Assembly: GCA_024275955.1 (NCBI GenBank)
Contig: JAJRYD010000026.1
Location: forward strand, 1-64,000
Reading direction: 5' to 3'
Length of the DNA stretch: 64,000 nt
From: Nitrospirota bacterium
GTDB taxonomy: Bacteria > Nitrospinota_A > UBA7883 > JACRGQ01
Below, piece by piece: positions 62,776 through 64,000 of the stretch. The stretch's first letter is position 1. Each line of letters begins with the position of its first letter. The notes below the pieces were generated by a model, which searched no databases, was not told the DNA's origin, and worked only from the letters and a program-made list of their open reading frames with translations. The translations under genes and the position numbers were made by a program.

Positions 62776-63855
62776 ATGGCTACTATTGAAAAGCGAAGAA
62801 CAAAGAATGGTTCAATTCACTATCGAGCGTTGGTACGTTTAAAGGGATACCCCCAGCAGAGTGGGACGTTTGAGCGAAAGACTGATGCTAAAAAGTGGGT
62901 ACAAAATACCGAATCTGCAATTCGTGATGGGAGGTATTTTAAGACATCGGAATCCAAGAAACATACGCTTGATGAAATGATTGAAAGGTATATTGAGAAT
63001 GTCCTTCCCCTAAAACCGAAGAGCCAGAAAAAACAAACTCAACAACTGCTTTGGTGGAAAGAGCAGATAGGGGATTATACCATTGCAGATGTTACACCTG
63101 CTCTAATCTCTGAATGTCGTGACAGGCTTTTGAAGCCAGATTCTAAATCCGGAAAAGCAAAAGGCCCTGCAACGGTTGTTAGGTATATGGCAGCCCTTTC
63201 TCATGCTTTCACAATAGCAATGAGAGAATGGGGTTGGGTTGAGGATTCACCTATGCGTAAAGTAGAAAGACCAAAAGAACCGAAAGGCCGTGTACGCTTT
63301 TTATCAGATGAGGAGCGAGGACGATTACTAAATGAGTGCAGATTAAGCAAAAATCCTTTTTTGTATACAATAGTAGTTCTTGCTCTTTCTACAGGCGCAA
63401 GAAAAAGTGAATTACTAAATGCTACTTGGAAAAACATAGACCTGAAGAAGGGAGTCCTCTTGCTTCTGGATACAAAAAATGATGAAACCCGCAATCTTCA
63501 TCTTACAGGTCACGCCCTTGAGCTTCTTAAAGCGCAACAGAAGGTAAGGCGAATTGACACAGATTATTTATTTCCAAGCAAAAATTTAAAAAAACCGATT
63601 GATATTCGTGATGCTTGGGAAAGAGCCATTGCGAAGTCAAAATTACAGGATTTCCATTTTCATGATTTGCGCCACAGTGCAGCATCTTACCTCGCAATGA
63701 ACGGGGCTACCCCAAATGAGTTAGCTGAGGTGCTGGGTCATAAAACTCTAGAGATGGTCAAAAGGTATGCGCACCTTTCCGAGCAACATACGGCTACTGT
63801 CGTTTCCAGTATGAATGAAAAGATTTTTAAAGGAATTGCAGATGGATTGGCGTGA
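62776..63855 (+). CDS. int: Tyrosine integrase of an integrated element
   Basis: The 359 residues have an N-terminal arm-binding domain with the pattern RRTKNGSIHYRALVRLKGYP (7-26), a core-binding domain (about 60-165) and a catalytic domain. The catalytic residues are Arg209 in TGARKSELLNA, Lys234, His296 and Arg299 in HDLRH, His322 in LGHKTLEMVKRY and the nucleophile Tyr331. It inserts and excises DNA at the tRNA-Leu site beside it. The base composition (AT-rich codons, AAA, ATT) differs from the housekeeping genes before it, which suggests recent arrival. The start follows AAGGAG at 62764-62769. The class is the Int/XerC-like genomic-island type. Confidence 0.94.
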   Translation: MATIEKRRTKNGSIHYRALVRLKGYPQQSGTFERKTDAKKWVQNTESAIRDGRYFKTSESKKHTLDEMIERYIENVLPLKPKSQKKQTQQLLWWKEQIGDYTIADVTPALISECRDRLLKPDSKSGKAKGPATVVRYMAALSHAFTIAMREWGWVEDSPMRKVERPKEPKGRVRFLSDEERGRLLNECRLSKNPFLYTIVVLALSTGARKSELLNATWKNIDLKKGVLLLLDTKNDETRNLHLTGHALELLKAQQKVRRIDTDYLFPSKNLKKPIDIRDAWERAIAKSKLQDFHFHDLRHSAASYLAMNGATPNELAEVLGHKTLEMVKRYAHLSEQHTATVVSSMNEKIFKGIADGLA

Positions 63856-64000
63856 AGAAAAAGACTATGAGTATACAGCGGAGCTTTCTGATGAGGGTTG
63901 GGCATGGGAATTTCTCCGCAGGAATACTGAGTACAAAGAAGATTATAAGAGAGTTAGCTCTGTTCTGTTGGGTTGTAATCCTGAGTACAGCAACCTTCCC
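63842..64000 (+). CDS. DUF6499-like protein of an integrated element, N-terminal part (cut by window edge)
   Basis: This frame starts at ATG 63842 inside the end of the integrase gene, behind AAAGGA, and is open to the last base (53 residues). The pattern DWREEKDYEY...GWAWEFLRRNTEYKEDY is the DUF6499-type segment often annotated as part of DUF2285 or transcriptional-regulator proteins in integrative and conjugative elements. It supports a mobile element, not merely a prophage integrase. The role is unknown. Overlap with the integrase gene suggests co-translation. Confidence 0.72.
   Translation, partial: MDWREEKDYEYTAELSDEGWAWEFLRRNTEYKEDYKRVSSVLLGCNPEYSNLP

Overview
The window is chromosomal DNA from a Gram-negative bacterium. 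It encodes BamA, a Skp/OmpH chaperone, an LPS-type glycosyltransferase, lipoproteins, type IV pilus proteins and a 14-subunit-type respiratory complex I. Overall base composition is moderate. Coding is dense, with many ATGA/TAATG overlaps and frequent TTG or GTG starts. The gene content (PilS/PilR, PilT/PilC, HD-GYP and NIT-domain chemoreceptor proteins, a b6f-like split cytochrome b with a multihaem cytochrome, and a complex I operon carrying a GltD-like flavoprotein) suggests a deltaproteobacterial, Nitrospinota or Nitrospirota-like lineage. I cannot fix the taxon from sequence reading alone.

Layout. 1-0.25 kb: the 3' end of an IS200/IS605-type transposase and its end hairpin. 0.8-1.5 kb: a membrane-anchored DUF2939-like protein. 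1.6-1.9 kb: initiator tRNA-fMet with a second copy of its 3' end beside it. 2-7.1 kb (minus): a pilus motility operon pilT - zinc-ribbon protein - cNMP-binding protein - pilC - pilS. 7.4-8.3 kb: a DnaJ/CbpA-type chaperone. 8.4-11.2 kb (plus): a five-haem cytochrome c, a Rieske protein, cytochrome b6-like and subunit IV-like proteins, together a quinol-oxidising bc-type complex. 11.3-12.7 kb: a receiver-ATPase protein and a bacteriohemerythrin. 12.7-21.3 kb (minus): comEC-hpt-unknown-purD and an oligopeptide ABC importer lacking its ATPases. 21.3-30.6 kb (plus): gap-pgk, a GAF/HD-GYP protein, plsC-rnhB-yraN-pilR and a TPR/periplasmic-binding lipoprotein. 30.7-36 kb (minus): skp, bamA, clpC. 36.1-41.3 kb (plus): an RND pump and a NIT-domain chemoreceptor. 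41.3-42.3 kb: a gene-free, repeat-rich spacer. 42.3-47.5 kb: dinB, a secreted metalloprotease-like lipoprotein, a Trm112-like protein, a glycosyltransferase, apt and two proteins of unknown function. 47.8-62.1 kb (plus): a complex I operon. 62.1-64 kb: a broken and an intact tRNA-Leu(CAA), then the integrase and second gene of an integrated element that runs off the window.

How the parts fit. Complex I (47.8-62 kb) would feed the quinone pool, and the bc-type complex (8.4-11.2 kb) would oxidise quinol and pass electrons to its pentahaem cytochrome. PilT/PilC/PilS/PilR, although split over two loci, form one type IV pilus motility and regulation set, and ComEC suggests DNA uptake through it. 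purD, hpt and apt give purine synthesis and salvage.

Most notable: (1) the complex I operon has no nuoE and no FMN/NADH-binding part of nuoF. In their place is a protein fusing the NuoF iron-sulfur (N3) domain to a GltD-like FAD/NAD(P)H oxidoreductase. (2) nuoD carries an in-frame TAA exactly where one base change would restore a normal N-terminus. (3) The 62.1-62.5 kb tRNA-Leu tandem carries an 83-bp perfect duplication and a 64-nt insertion in a T-loop, next to an active-looking integrase. No CRISPR array and no clear toxin or defence cassette was seen.
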